Source of the DNA: Maribacter stanieri
Lineage (GTDB): Bacteria; Bacteroidota; Bacteroidia; Flavobacteriales; Flavobacteriaceae
NCBI RefSeq assembly: GCF_900112245.1
Contig: NZ_FOYX01000001.1
Coordinates: forward strand, 1-64,000
Direction of reading: 5' to 3'
Length of the DNA: 64,000 bases
Program-made: the position numbers and the translations under genes
Notes under the pieces: model-generated
Told to the model about the DNA's origin: nothing
What the model saw: the letters and a program-made list of their open reading frames with translations, nothing else
Database searches by the model: none
Shown: piece by piece, positions 63,865-64,000 of the stretch
Layout of the letters: each line of letters starts with the position of its first letter
Position numbering within the stretch: the first letter of the stretch is position 1

Positions 63865-64000
63865 TTATTCCTCGGATTTTAATTTTTTCATCATAGCACC
63901 AAAAGCTGGTCTGAAATCTTCAAATAGTGGATTGTCTTTGTTCTTTAACATAACTTCACTAAAAAGTTTAAGTCCAATTGCAAATTCTACCGAATCTTGT
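63865..64000 (-). CDS. C-terminal part of a gene cut by the window edge
   Basis: Only the last 44 residues (…SVEFAIGLKLFSEVMLKNKDN and PLFEDFRPAFGAMMKKLKSEE) and the stop codon are visible; the start lies beyond position 64000. The fragment is helical and not recognisable. It runs into the methyltransferase gene with a 6-base gap. Confidence 0.6.
   Translation of the reverse strand, partial: QDSVEFAIGLKLFSEVMLKNKDNPLFEDFRPAFGAMMKKLKSEE

Overview
The window is a piece of a Bacteroidota chromosome, most likely a marine member of the Flavobacteriaceae. The evidence is AT-rich DNA, a SusC/SusD pair, a type IX secretion (T9SS) C-terminal sorting domain, many short lipoproteins, Bacteroidota-type promoters (TTG, 19-20 bases, TAnnTTTG), almost no Shine-Dalgarno sites, and families typical of the group (Porin_10-type porin, GSCFA, DUF4136, DUF4230, DUF4890, DUF5522).

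Layout. 1-433: two consensus promoters on the minus strand driving what looks like an rRNA operon that leaves the window on the left. 434-12307: cell-envelope genes, including a putative porin, a 1426-residue T9SS-exported beta-propeller protein, an arylsulfotransferase-like lipoprotein, and a SusC-SusD-lipoprotein operon whose SusC gene ends at 15393. 15601-24608: rnhB, several lipoproteins, two tandem collagen-like lipoprotein genes, a minus-strand operon (Pmp3/YqaE peptide, lipoprotein, lipB), a membrane-tethered LuxR-type regulator and a thioredoxin-like protein. 24834-35862: lysS, an SLC13 transporter, a large zinc metalloprotease, two small secreted proteins, and a 1309-residue lipoprotein that seems to join a polysaccharide-deacetylase-like part, a helical-repeat part and an outer-membrane barrel. 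35942-39308: hemL with cell-wall and PLP enzymes. 40368-42761: a divergent Lrp/AsnC regulator and aromatic amino acid hydroxylase. 42751-46983: alaS-GSCFA-DUF4230. 47088-50220: M23 peptidase, MerR-type regulator, LemA and two TPM-domain proteins. 50311-54861: der, a NeuD-like acetyltransferase, era and an AGCS symporter.

Accessory part. 55056-58631 holds initiator tRNA-Met, a tyrosine recombinase starting directly on the T-tract of the tRNA's terminator, an unknown gene, and a small zinc-finger gene whose whole upstream gap is a perfect 38-bp palindrome; about 930 bases without a credible gene follow. 58632-64000 is a minus-strand catabolic cluster: a C-terminal fragment, an O-methyltransferase-like gene, a two-domain extradiol dioxygenase, an alpha/beta C-C hydrolase-like enzyme, an FAD hydroxylase and an FAH-family enzyme. 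Together they would form a ring-hydroxylation and ring-cleavage route for an unidentified aromatic or heteroaromatic compound.

The best candidates for something undescribed are the all-in-one polysaccharide modification/export protein with its operator-rich upstream region (31771-35862), the catabolic operon (58632-62943), and the tRNA-fMet recombinase island with its hairpin-coupled starts (55056-57704). All calls come from reading the sequence; no database search was run.
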